DNA of 64,000 bases from the NCBI GenBank assembly GCA_903901425.1, contig CAIURC010000063.1, forward strand, positions 62,001-126,000, in the 5' to 3' direction. The stretch comes from an uncultured Spartobacteria bacterium (GTDB taxonomy: Bacteria > Verrucomicrobiota > Verrucomicrobiia > Chthoniobacterales > Chthoniobacteraceae). A program made the position numbers and the translations under genes. Below, in pieces: positions 47,780 through 57,081 of this stretch. Below the pieces are notes generated by a model. The model made no database searches. It worked only from the letters and a program-made list of their open reading frames with translations, and was not told where the DNA came from. The first letter of the stretch is position 1. Each line of letters starts with the position of its first letter.

Positions 47780-48211
47780 TCAGATCCAACGGTTTCCAAA
47801 CAATTCCCCGGTTTCCTGCAACTCCGCGGGAAGCGGGATCCGAAAAAGCTCCTCGACTGCGGTGCATTCGGAAATCAGCGGCATCCTGGGATGTTCAAAC
47901 CGCGCGAATTCCTCCGGCGAAGCGGCGCGGGTCACCACCTTCAGCAGGCCGCTGGATTCGATAAAAATGCCGCAGACCGCGCTGCCCGTGGGCACGGATT
48001 CCCAGACCAGCTGGCGGGTCCGGTCGGAGCGTTCGGCAAACTGGTGGGCGGGGATCTCGGCTAGAACCGCTCCCTGCGAAACCCACCATGCCCGGGATTC
48101 GGCCCGAGCAAATCCGGCCCAGGGTGCGGTGCGGGCATGGTGCGCAGACCGGAACGGAAGGGGTTTTCCGGGCCGGAAAATTCTTGAACCGATCTGGAGT
48201 GCAGCGCACAT
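47780..48211 (-). CDS. Hypothetical protein
   Basis: ORF immediately upstream of, and co-directional with, the DUF362-like gene; no family recognised. Confidence 0.5.
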   Translation of the reverse strand: MCAALQIGSRIFRPGKPLPFRSAHHARTAPWAGFARAESRAWWVSQGAVLAEIPAHQFAERSDRTRQLVWESVPTGSAVCGIFIESSGLLKVVTRAASPEEFARFEHPRMPLISECTAVEELFRIPLPAELQETGELFGNRWI

Positions 48212-48377
48212 GGCTCTGGAATCCTCTGGCGGAGTCAAACCCGGGGCAAGTCCGGAGAGGTGGCCGGGTAGGGGAGAGCCAAGGGGGCAGATTTTCCGCA
48301 GGAAGCACTGGACAACGGCGACGTGAATCGGCTTAAACGGGAGGCCGGTCGGGTTCTTTCCCGCCCTCCGGCATTTT

Positions 48378-48451
48378 GCGGGTGTAGTTCAATGGTAGAA
48401 CGGCAGCTTCCCAAGCTGCATACGAGGGTTCGATTCCCTTCACCCGCTCCA
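48378..48451 (+). tRNA. tRNA-Gly (anticodon CCC), CCA encoded
   Basis: Cloverleaf by eye: acceptor GCGGGTG/CACCCGC, D arm GTTCAATGGTAGAAC, anticodon arm GCAGC-TTCCCAA-GCTGC, T arm GAGGG-TTCGATT-CCCTT, 3' TCCA. Confidence 0.95.
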
Positions 48452-48461
48452 AAACAACGCA

Positions 48462-48485
48462 AACCCCTCCCGCAGAGGGGTTTTT
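48462..48485 (+). terminator. Intrinsic terminator after tRNA-Gly
   Basis: ACCCCTC-CCGCA-GAGGGGT followed by TTTT. Confidence 0.85.
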
Positions 48486-48934
48486 GAATTTCAAGGGGTC
48501 TCACCAGGGGACGGAAAAGGGCCGAGTGAGAAAAGATGTCAGAAAAAGGCTTTGGTTTTCCAGCGCGGTTCGCGGATTTCCAGAGTGGACCGTACGCCCT
48601 TTCAATGCGGGAAAGGGCAAACAAATGTGCAAACACTTCCCCGAAATCCAGCGTCATCCAACGGCATTTTTCAGGGTCTAATCGTTCAAGATTTCGGTGT
48701 CGCGCGCGAACTGGGCGGCGCCGGGGGGATGGCATGCCCCCGCGCTTACCTAAGCGAGACCTGTAAATAGCCCTCTTTTGTGCGCATGGGGTCAAATTTT
48801 GAAGAATGAAAAACCGGCCTTGGGGGCTAGATATCGAATAGCAAAAGGTCATTCCGAGGCTTCTCCAATGGACCGGGGGAGCTAAACGTGCTCGCGGGCC
48901 ATCTTCACGCCAGCTATCATTCCTCTCCCTCGCG

Positions 48935-49228
48935 ATGAAAACGCTTCCGCCTACTGCCCGTCTGCTTCTTCGCATCGTGCCGAATGCCAAGCGCAGCGAA
49001 TTTGTGGGACGTCAAGGCAACGCGCTGAAGGTGAAAATCGCAGCGCCTGCACTCGAGGGGCGTGCGAATGAAGAAGTGGTCAAGTTTCTCGCCGAAGCTC
49101 TCAGTGTCGGGCGTCGCGATGTGACGCTGCTGCGAGGCGAAAAGTCGCGTGACAAGTTCGTTCAGATCGTCGGCTTGGATGAAGCCGATGCGTTTGTGCG
49201 GCTAGGGTGTTCGGCGGGCGGCCCTTAG
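48935..49228 (+). CDS. DUF167/YggU-family protein
   Basis: LLRIVPNAKRSEFVGRQGNALKVKIAAPALEGRANEEVVKFLAEALSVGRRDVTLLRGEKSRDKFVQIVG. Confidence 0.92.
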   Translation: MKTLPPTARLLLRIVPNAKRSEFVGRQGNALKVKIAAPALEGRANEEVVKFLAEALSVGRRDVTLLRGEKSRDKFVQIVGLDEADAFVRLGCSAGGP

Positions 49229-49548
49229 TTGTATCTGGTCGTGGAGTTTACGCCCGGGCGCTTCGCTTTGCTCTTCCCCTGTGAGGCTCGCTTGGTAGGC
49301 GCTGAGACTGCCGACCAACCGCATCAAACGAAAGCGCCCCCCAAGGGGATCCTCGCAACGCCGAACGAGCCCGAAGATCCCGATCCTCGTATCCCAGCTT
49401 CCCAGATCAGTTGTCCCTAGGGAGCCTCTCGGTGGGCGGCGGGCAGTGACCAGATAAAAGCCTCCCAAATTCATCGATTCCTGAGGGCGGGTATTGCATA
49501 AATCCGAGGCGGTTCGGCATCAGCCGGACTGCGACATCCCTGCCCTCT

Positions 49549-51183
49549 ATGCGCCACTTCCTCTTTTTCCCGTTGGGCCTCCTGGCCGTCGGCATCTCCC
49601 GTCACGCTTTTGCCGACATCACCCTGCCGCCGGTGATCGCAGACCAGATGGTGCTCCAACGCGATTCCGTCATTCCGATTTGGGGAAAGGCGGATCCTGG
49701 TGAAAAAGTCACGGTGGAATTCGCAGGCCAATCCCATGACGCCACCGCCGATGCTTCCGGGAAATGGATGGTCCGCCTGACGCCGCTCCATGCGAATTCC
49801 GAGCCGGCCCAGATGGTGATCCGCGGGAAAAACAGGGTCACGCTTTCCGATGTTCTGGTGGGGGAAGTCTGGCTCGCGTCGGGCCAGTCCAACATGGCTT
49901 TCCCTCTGGGCTCGGCGCACAACGGTGCAGACGAACTCCCATCCGCCCGCGATCCGTTGCTCCGGTTTCTGACGGTCAAAACGGCCACTTCCCCCGAGCC
50001 GTTGGCGGAGTCGGCGGCCAGTTGGAAGGCCTCTGATCCGAACACGGCAAAAGGGTTCTCCGCAGTGGCTTACTTTTTCGCGAAGGAACTGCGGAAGACG
50101 CTCGGGTGCCCAGTCGGGATCCTGCACGCGTCGTGGGGAGGCACCGGAGCAAAATCCTGGACGAGCATTGAGGCGCTCAAAAAAGAACCGGCCTTTACGA
50201 CCCACATTCGGGGATGGGAGGACGCACTTCAGGCCCACCGCGAAGTTCTCCAAAACCCGCAGCGTGTCGAGGACTACAAAGCTGCGCTCAAGGAATGGCA
50301 GGTTGAGGTGGAGCCAGCGTTCAAGGAGGCGCTCAAGGCGCACGCTGTAGCGGGGAGCACCGGGCCGAAACCGGTTCCTTCTGTTCCCGAACCCAAGAAC
50401 CCGGATCCGACGGGGATGCCCAGCCCGGGAGCGCGCCCGAATGTTGCGGCGATCATATTCAACGCGATGATCCATCCTCTGATCCCTTATGCGATCCGGG
50501 GGACGATTTGGTACCAAGGCGAGGCGAATGCCAGTCAGGCTCTGGAATACCGGACGCTCCTCCCGCGTCTGATTGGCGACTGGAGAGAGCGTTGGGGCAG
50601 CGATTTCCCTTTCCTGATTGTGCAGCTTGCAAACTGGGATTTCGAACCCACCAGGCCCGAGTGGGAGCACCAGTATCCGCTGTTGCGCGAAGCGCAGGCG
50701 ATGGCGCTTTCCCTGCCGAAAACCGGGCTCGCAACCGCCATCGACATCGGCAATCCGAAGGATGTCCATCCTCGGAACAAGCGTGATGTCGGGCTGCGCC
50801 TTGCTCTGGCCGCACGACGCGTGGCGTACGGCGAGGCGATTGTGTCTTCGGGTCCTGTGTACAAGGAACACACCATCCGCGGTGGTGAAGTGCGGGTGCG
50901 GTTTACCGAGACGGGGGGCGGGTTGGTGATCGGCAAAGCTCCATGGCTCGCCGAGGGGGCGACGCCGGTTCCACAGGATGAACTGCTCGGATTCATCATA
51001 CGCGGAGACCAGGGGAAATGGGTTCCGGCAAAAGCGAGAATCGATGGGGATTCTGTGATTGTCAGCAGCCCGGAAGTTCCCGCGCCGAAGGCCATCCGCT
51101 ACGCCTGGGCGAATTCTCCGCGCTGCAATCTTTACAACCGGGGGGGGCTTCCCGCGCTGCCCTTCAGGACGGACGTTGACTAA
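49549..51183 (+). CDS. Sialate O-acetylesterase-like (SASA/DUF303) exported protein
   Basis: ADITLPPVIADQMVLQRDSVIPIWGKADPGEKVTVEFAGQ, VWLASGQSNMAFPLGSA, GVLHASWGG-type, IWYQGEANASQALEYRTLLPRLIGDWR. Confidence 0.93.
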   Translation: MRHFLFFPLGLLAVGISRHAFADITLPPVIADQMVLQRDSVIPIWGKADPGEKVTVEFAGQSHDATADASGKWMVRLTPLHANSEPAQMVIRGKNRVTLSDVLVGEVWLASGQSNMAFPLGSAHNGADELPSARDPLLRFLTVKTATSPEPLAESAASWKASDPNTAKGFSAVAYFFAKELRKTLGCPVGILHASWGGTGAKSWTSIEALKKEPAFTTHIRGWEDALQAHREVLQNPQRVEDYKAALKEWQVEVEPAFKEALKAHAVAGSTGPKPVPSVPEPKNPDPTGMPSPGARPNVAAIIFNAMIHPLIPYAIRGTIWYQGEANASQALEYRTLLPRLIGDWRERWGSDFPFLIVQLANWDFEPTRPEWEHQYPLLREAQAMALSLPKTGLATAIDIGNPKDVHPRNKRDVGLRLALAARRVAYGEAIVSSGPVYKEHTIRGGEVRVRFTETGGGLVIGKAPWLAEGATPVPQDELLGFIIRGDQGKWVPAKARIDGDSVIVSSPEVPAPKAIRYAWANSPRCNLYNRGGLPALPFRTDVD

Positions 51184-51204
51184 CCTTTACCCAGACGCGC
51201 TCCC

Positions 51205-51912
51205 ATGAAATCAAGTGTTCCAAGGCACCCCACGCGGATTTACTTCATCCGACACGGCGAAGTAGAAACGTGTTTCCACCAAATCTTTGGCGGGAGCCGG
51301 ATCGATATGGATCTCTCCCCTCTGGGCTACCAGCACGCAGAGGAACTTGCGAACTGGATGGGGGACTGTCCAATTGACACGGTTTATTCGAGTCCGATGC
51401 TGCGTGCCCGCATGACCGCAGAACCGATGCTCAAACGCAGGGCATTGGCGCCCGTCATTTTGGAGGACCTGCGGGAGGTGGATTTCGGCGATTGGACCGG
51501 GTTCCGCTGGCGCGAGATCCAGGAGCGTTTTGGCGTTGCTGCCTACGACTGGCTTGAAATCATGGAGCAGTCCGGGATTCCAAACGGGGAATCTGCGGCA
51601 GCAGTAAAGGCCCGGGTGCAGCCGTGTTTGCAACGCATCCTCGACGAGAGCGCGAACAGGAATGTGGCCGTGGTTTGCCACGGGGGAATTGTCCGGGTCG
51701 CACTGTGTTTGCTCTTGGAGATCCCGTTTGCGCACATGGCCCATTTCAACGTGGATTACGGGAGCGTCACTGTCATCGAGCTTCAGCCCCACAAAAAGCA
51801 CGCGCTTGAGATTGAGTTGCTCAATTTCTGCCCGATCACCGATCGCCACGGCGCGCGTCCTCAGTTCAACGAGAGATCCGAACTCCAAGGCGCCCCGAAT
51901 CGGGTTCGTTGA
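51205..51912 (+). CDS. Histidine phosphatase (phosphoglycerate mutase-like) family protein
   Basis: RIYFIRHGEVET, LSPLGYQHAEELANWM, VYSSPMLRARMTAEPM, LREVDFGDWTGFRWREI, VAVVCHGGIVRVALCLLL. Confidence 0.93.
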   Translation: MKSSVPRHPTRIYFIRHGEVETCFHQIFGGSRIDMDLSPLGYQHAEELANWMGDCPIDTVYSSPMLRARMTAEPMLKRRALAPVILEDLREVDFGDWTGFRWREIQERFGVAAYDWLEIMEQSGIPNGESAAAVKARVQPCLQRILDESANRNVAVVCHGGIVRVALCLLLEIPFAHMAHFNVDYGSVTVIELQPHKKHALEIELLNFCPITDRHGARPQFNERSELQGAPNRVR

Positions 51913-52072
51913 AATTCTGGACCGACTTTTGGCGCCGGATCACCCAAGGGCAGGGCCGGTGAAGGTTAAATCAAAAACACCCGTGGTCTGGGGACGCATT
52001 GCAGAAAGAGTTTCCAGAATGCGTTTGAGGAACGGTTTGTGCCCGGGATGGATCCGGGACTAGGCATTGTTG

Positions 52073-52399
52073 ATGAAACCTTCCGAATGTCCCGAATGCA
52101 GCATGCCTGAGATTCTTGAACACCCTGGTGCATGGGAGTGTGTGACCTGTGGGCATGAATGGGAGAAGCAGGAGGCGGTGGAGGGACCGCGCGTGGTCCG
52201 CGATGCGCACGGGGTGGTGTTGGTCGACGGGGACTCCGTCACGCTCATCAAAGACCTGAAGCTTAAGGGATCCTCCCAGGTGATCAAGGGTGGCACCAAG
52301 GCCAAGAACATCCGGTTGGTGGACGGTGATCATGAGATTTCCTGCAAGATCGAGGGGAGCGCCATCGGCTTGAAAGCCTGCTTTGTGAGAAAGGCCTGA
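52073..52399 (+). CDS. YjdM/PhnA-type zinc-ribbon protein
   Basis: CPECSMPEILEHPGAWECVTCGHEW and DSVTLIKDLKLKGSSQVIKGGTKAKNIRLVDGDHEISCKIEG. Confidence 0.92.
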   Translation: MKPSECPECSMPEILEHPGAWECVTCGHEWEKQEAVEGPRVVRDAHGVVLVDGDSVTLIKDLKLKGSSQVIKGGTKAKNIRLVDGDHEISCKIEGSAIGLKACFVRKA

Positions 52400-52491
52400 C
52401 GGGCTTCTGCGAGCCGCTGGATCGCACGCGCCACCACCGGTCTGCGCATGGAGTGTGGGCTGTTCTTGCCCGGACACCACAGGGAGGGCAG

Positions 52492-52749
52492 TTAGAGTTC
52501 TTCGACGGTACTTTCTACTGCGGCAAAAATCGCGGGATTGCAGAGTGCAGAAATGGCGCTGATGAGGGCCTCGTCTTCCTTCTCGCGTTGCATGGCAGAG
52601 GTCATTTGAAGGATGGCGCTGATCCGGAGGTTTTCTGGGAAAACGCGCAAGCCGTTGAACCACTTTCTGATGTTCGGTTCCTGTTCAATGAGAAGACAGA
52701 CGAGTTCGAGTGCCTCTTGTTGTTGTCTGGTCAGCGAATTGGAAGCCAT
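52492..52749 (-). CDS. Small hypothetical protein, possibly related to the tail of Rpn-type proteins
   Basis: 85 aa ORF (MASNSLTRQQQEALELVCLLIEQEPNIRKWFNGLRVFPENLRISAILQMTSAMQREKEDEALI...). Confidence 0.45.
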   Translation of the reverse strand: MASNSLTRQQQEALELVCLLIEQEPNIRKWFNGLRVFPENLRISAILQMTSAMQREKEDEALISAISALCNPAIFAAVESTVEEL

Positions 52750-53021
52750 GGGCGGGTTTTTCAAAGGATGGAGTCGCGAAGCCTGAGAGTATCAGGACAC
52801 GTCGAATCGGCACAACAAATGGGCGGCACTCGTTTTGATCAATGCCGTTTTTCGTATTCAGGCGCGGCCTTTGCGGCAGAAGGGTGGCAAATCACCCTCA
52901 ACGCCAGTGAATCGAGGTCGTGGACTAGTCCAGGTTTGATGGAGCTGTGGGTGGAACCGTGGATGAAGAGCCCGTTCCTGTTCAGTGGTGGCGACTCCAG
53001 TGCGGAAGACGGGACGCGTGA

Positions 53022-55382
53022 TTATCGCATTCTCATGAGTTTACCAGTGGCGAGGGCACTGACCATGTCGTTGAGGCGGAACCCGTTCTTGGCGGCTTGT
53101 TCTGTGAGTTCCTCGACGGATTTCAAATCGGAGGCCTCGAGTTTGCGGCCCTTGGCGTATTCGGCGAGCCGGACGATGAGATTGCGGGCGAATGGACGAA
53201 TCTGGGTGAGCATCGTTTTTTTCAGGCCCGTGACGTCATCAAACTGCACGCCTTTATATTCTCCCTCGGTGCTGACGCGCATGGACTTGGAGTATGCGGT
53301 GCGGAAGCGGCCAATCGGATCATAGGCTTCCAGCGCGAAGCCGGGAGGATCGATCTGGCGATGGCACTCCATACAGGCGGAGTCGTTGCGGTGTTTTTCG
53401 AGGAGTTCACGGATGGTCTTGGCTCCATTGAGGTCGGGGACGAGCGCTGGGACTTCTTTGGGCGGCCGGGGAGGTGGCGTGCCGAGGAGATTCCTCAGCA
53501 CCCAGACACCGCGCACAACGGGGGAGGTGTCGACGCCGTTCGCCGACAGGGTTAGGACGCTGGCGTGGCCCATCAAGCCACCCCGGTGGGCTTCGGGTGG
53601 AAAAGTGACGCGGACAAACTCGTCTTTGTTCCCCGCGAAGGGAATGTGGTAGAGGTCTGCGAGTCCGGAATTGACGAACGAGTAATCCGAGTCAATGAAG
53701 TCACGCACGCTGCAATTCTCACGCAGGACATGGCGGAAATACCGGTGCGTTTCTTCGCGCATGGCGGGTTCGAGGCGCGCTTTGTAGTAGATGCGGTAGT
53801 CGGTGTTCTTCGAGTCTGGAGGCATGCTGCCCAGTTTCACGAGGTCAAGCCATTGGTCCGTGAAGCTGTCGGCGAACCGATCTGAGCGGGCGTCTGCAAG
53901 CATGCGGGCCACTTGTGCCTTCAGAACCGCTGGGTCTTTGATCCTGCCGGACTGAGCAAGTGCAAAGAGTTCCGCATCAGGCATCGTACTCCACAGGAAG
54001 TACGAGAGTCGGCTGGCGAGCGCGTGTGCATCGAGTTCGCCGCCCTCCTCGCGCAAGTAAAGGAAATCCAAGGATGCCATCATTGCAGCAAAGGTACGGA
54101 TGACCGACGCGTTCCAGTCCTTGGTTTCCGCGTGCTGTTGGTCAAGGTAGCGGAGGTAGGGGGCCAGTTCTTCATCTGTCACCGGCCGTCGAAAGGCGCG
54201 GGTGGCGAATCGCAAAACAGTCTGTTTGCGAACAGCCGCATTGCTAAGATCTGGAATCTCAGGGGAGTCGAATGTGGCGCGATAGGACTCGGGGGGCCAT
54301 TCATCGAAGAACGGGCCTTCGATCTTGAAGGCGCTCACCCGCACTGCCGGGCCAACATAGGGCTCGCTCAGCGCCGAAGGCGGCAGTGTTCCGTGTCGAA
54401 TCGCGGACCGGATCTGAGTGATGGGTTTTCCATGGCCATTCTCAAAGGAGAAATAGGGGAAGTAGCCTTTGTCGATCCAAGCGTCGAATGTGAATGTTTG
54501 GTCGACATTGTCTTTCAGTGCGAACGTTCTTTGGATTTTGCCGACACGAGCCAACGATTCAGCACTGTCTGAAAGGACACCAAAGCCGAGGATAATCGGC
54601 CCCTCCTCGGGGGCAAACTTCACTGGGTAGCGATCTCGGTCAACACCGGCTGCGGTGACGGTGATGGTGTACCGGCCCGGCGCAGTCATGGTCCGGGTCT
54701 GTGGGGAGGCGTAGATTTTACCCGTTTCTCCGCTGCGCAGGAGCACATGATTTCTGCTCGCGATGACGTATCGACTGCCTCCGATGCCCTGCATCTTGCG
54801 AAGGTCCACGGTGATCTCGCGCGCTTGAGGCTGCGAAGAGTCGGTCGTGAAAATGGCCTGATTCAGGCTCTTTTCAGCCGAGTTGAGGTACTCTAGAAGC
54901 AACTCATTCGAGATCACCAACGCCTTGGCCTGGGTATCGAAGCCTTCTGTGACCTCGTCTTTGTAAATGTATTCGCTTGGATCGAAGGTGCCCTTCCGGA
55001 GTCCCAGTAGATCACGGACCGTATGGCCATACTCGCGTTGATTGAGCCGCCGAAAGCCTGGTCCCGTGATTGCACCGGCCTTCGTTGCCTCAAGGAGCGC
55101 GTGCTCCATCAGAGTCTTCCGTTCCTCATCGTCCGGTTGCGGTTTGGTGTCCGGCGGCATTTCTGCGCTGGCCAACTGATCGAAGATTTTTTTCCACAGT
55201 CCGGCGTCGATTTTTGTGACGTCATCAAGGCGGACGTCACCCTTCTGTTTTTCCGCCCCATGGCACTGGGTGCAGTAATTCTTGAGGAGCGCAGGATTTG
55301 ATGTCGTCTCGTGAGCGGCATGGAGTCCGGCCGGGATTGCCAGGCCGATCAGGAGTGGAACAAGTTTCATGGTGCGTCTCAT
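53022..55382 (-). CDS. DUF1587/DUF1592/DUF1588/DUF1585-type exported protein with cytochrome-like CxxCH
   Basis: NYCTQCHGAEKQKGDVRLDD, FRRLNQREYGHTVRDLLGL, FATRAFRRPVTDEELAPYL, RLSYFLWSTMPDAELFALA, GLMGHASVLTLSANGVDTSPVVRGVWVLRNLLGTPPPRPP. Confidence 0.95.
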   Translation of the reverse strand: MRRTMKLVPLLIGLAIPAGLHAAHETTSNPALLKNYCTQCHGAEKQKGDVRLDDVTKIDAGLWKKIFDQLASAEMPPDTKPQPDDEERKTLMEHALLEATKAGAITGPGFRRLNQREYGHTVRDLLGLRKGTFDPSEYIYKDEVTEGFDTQAKALVISNELLLEYLNSAEKSLNQAIFTTDSSQPQAREITVDLRKMQGIGGSRYVIASRNHVLLRSGETGKIYASPQTRTMTAPGRYTITVTAAGVDRDRYPVKFAPEEGPIILGFGVLSDSAESLARVGKIQRTFALKDNVDQTFTFDAWIDKGYFPYFSFENGHGKPITQIRSAIRHGTLPPSALSEPYVGPAVRVSAFKIEGPFFDEWPPESYRATFDSPEIPDLSNAAVRKQTVLRFATRAFRRPVTDEELAPYLRYLDQQHAETKDWNASVIRTFAAMMASLDFLYLREEGGELDAHALASRLSYFLWSTMPDAELFALAQSGRIKDPAVLKAQVARMLADARSDRFADSFTDQWLDLVKLGSMPPDSKNTDYRIYYKARLEPAMREETHRYFRHVLRENCSVRDFIDSDYSFVNSGLADLYHIPFAGNKDEFVRVTFPPEAHRGGLMGHASVLTLSANGVDTSPVVRGVWVLRNLLGTPPPRPPKEVPALVPDLNGAKTIRELLEKHRNDSACMECHRQIDPPGFALEAYDPIGRFRTAYSKSMRVSTEGEYKGVQFDDVTGLKKTMLTQIRPFARNLIVRLAEYAKGRKLEASDLKSVEELTEQAAKNGFRLNDMVSALATGKLMRMR

Positions 55383-56647
55383 GCTTTCAACTGGTTCATG
55401 GTGCCCGTGGCGTTGTTGAAGCGGTCGGTCTCAACGCCGAAGTTTTGAAGCATCGTCGTGAAGAGATTGTTGAGGGGTGTCTGGCGGCCGTCCGGCCGTG
55501 CGCAATCCAGATGTGCTCCGTGCTTGAGGCCGCCGCCGGCAAGGATCAGGGGTAGATCTCGATTTGAGTGGCGGGCAGCATCGCCGAGACCGCTGCCGAA
55601 GAAGATCATCGTCTCATCGAGCAGGTGACCGTGTTGGGTACGAGCGGCCTTGAGTTTATCCATGAACCGGGCCATCTGAGCGATGTAGAATGTCTCGATG
55701 ATCCGGAGTTGTTTCAGCTTTTCTTCAAGATTTCCGTGGTGCGAAAGGTTGTGATAGCCCTCTTTGACCCCATCGAGTTCGATCACGAGATTGTGCATCC
55801 CAAAGCCAGCGGTGAAAACGCGGCTTGTATCGGATTGAATCGCGAGGAACAACAAGTCGAACATCAAGGGTGAAAGCGTTTCGTAGTCGACACTGCTATG
55901 GGCGTGTTCGTGCTCGTTAAATTTCACCTTTGCCTTCGGCATATCCTCCCAGCGTTTCATGCCTTGGATCTTCATTTCCGCCTCACGGACGGCGGTGAGA
56001 TATTCATCCAGTTTGGCACGGTCAGGCGGGTTGACGTTGCGTTCAAAGCGCTTCGCCTGTTCCCGGACCAGATCCAACACGCTGCCCTTCCGCATGAGCT
56101 CCATCCGGTGCGCTTCCTTTGCGGCGGCCGTGTCATTCACAAAGAGCTTTCGAAAAAGCACAAACGGATCGCCTTCCTCGCGCATCTTAATGCCCGAGCT
56201 GCTCCAGGAACTTCCTTGGCTGCCCGCGAGCGAAATATGCACAGAGGGAAAACGCGTCTGATAACCTACATGGGACGCTGCGACCTGGTCCACGGACACG
56301 TTTTTCCCGGGAACTGTTTGATTGGCATCGACTCCGCTGAGGAGGGAGTTCATTGCATCGTGCTTTGTGAAAATGCCTGGGTGGTCCATGTGCGAGAAGA
56401 CGGTGAAGTCATCCCGCAATCGCTCCAACGGTGACAGGACAGGGGAAAGTTGGTAGCCGGGGCCGAAGGATTTTGGGAAGAACGACTCGGGATTCATTCC
56501 CAAGGCGCTGCAGATGCAAACCATGCGCATGGGCGGTTTGGCGGGGAATTTTTGTCCGAGCGACTCAAAAACGGGAAGGGCGATGGAAATGCCTGCAGCC
56601 CTTAGGAAGGAACGACGGGAGAGAGGTGAGGAATGAAGAGGTTGCAT
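55379..56647 (-). CDS. DUF1552-type exported protein
   Basis: SRRSFLRAAGISIALPVFESLG (Tat-like signal), PGYQLSPVLSPLERLRDDFTVFSHMDHPG, ETMIFFGSGLGDAARHSNRDLPLILAGGG; overlaps the DUF1592 gene. Confidence 0.95.
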   Translation of the reverse strand: MQPLHSSPLSRRSFLRAAGISIALPVFESLGQKFPAKPPMRMVCICSALGMNPESFFPKSFGPGYQLSPVLSPLERLRDDFTVFSHMDHPGIFTKHDAMNSLLSGVDANQTVPGKNVSVDQVAASHVGYQTRFPSVHISLAGSQGSSWSSSGIKMREEGDPFVLFRKLFVNDTAAAKEAHRMELMRKGSVLDLVREQAKRFERNVNPPDRAKLDEYLTAVREAEMKIQGMKRWEDMPKAKVKFNEHEHAHSSVDYETLSPLMFDLLFLAIQSDTSRVFTAGFGMHNLVIELDGVKEGYHNLSHHGNLEEKLKQLRIIETFYIAQMARFMDKLKAARTQHGHLLDETMIFFGSGLGDAARHSNRDLPLILAGGGLKHGAHLDCARPDGRQTPLNNLFTTMLQNFGVETDRFNNATGTMNQLKA

Positions 56648-57081
56648 GATGGAGGAACGGCGCGGTTGGGATGGTGCGGGTGTGTTCTAGAAATGGCGTT
56701 GGTGCGGGGATTGGAGGGGGTGCGATTTGGCTTTGAGAAAGGGACAGGTACGCGCTTTAGAGAGGGGGGCGTTGATTCCGCTACGATGTGGAAAGGGACG
56801 GGGGCATTGGCTTTCGTAAAAGAGAGAACACCGGTTTCCTTACACGGGTTGCATGTCTGGAGACCCCGCGAACGCGGGCACCTGTTCTGAGGAAAAGCTG
56901 TCGCGGAAAAATGCTCCCGGAGTGTGGAGGGAGGAGGCTCCTCATGTCACGGCATGCCACTTTTCCGGAGAAATCGGTCGGGTCGGAGAGAGAACTCTTG
57001 GAGGCCGAGGCGCAGGATACTGAGTGCGGGTGGCAATTTCGCGGATGGCGGGAGCTCGGGATCGGGTTATTCTGGGCCACG

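Noticed and set aside
49229-49474. Minus-strand ORF downstream of DUF167 that could be a degraded gene
   Set aside because: No recognisable motif; mentioned only as part of the low-coding region.
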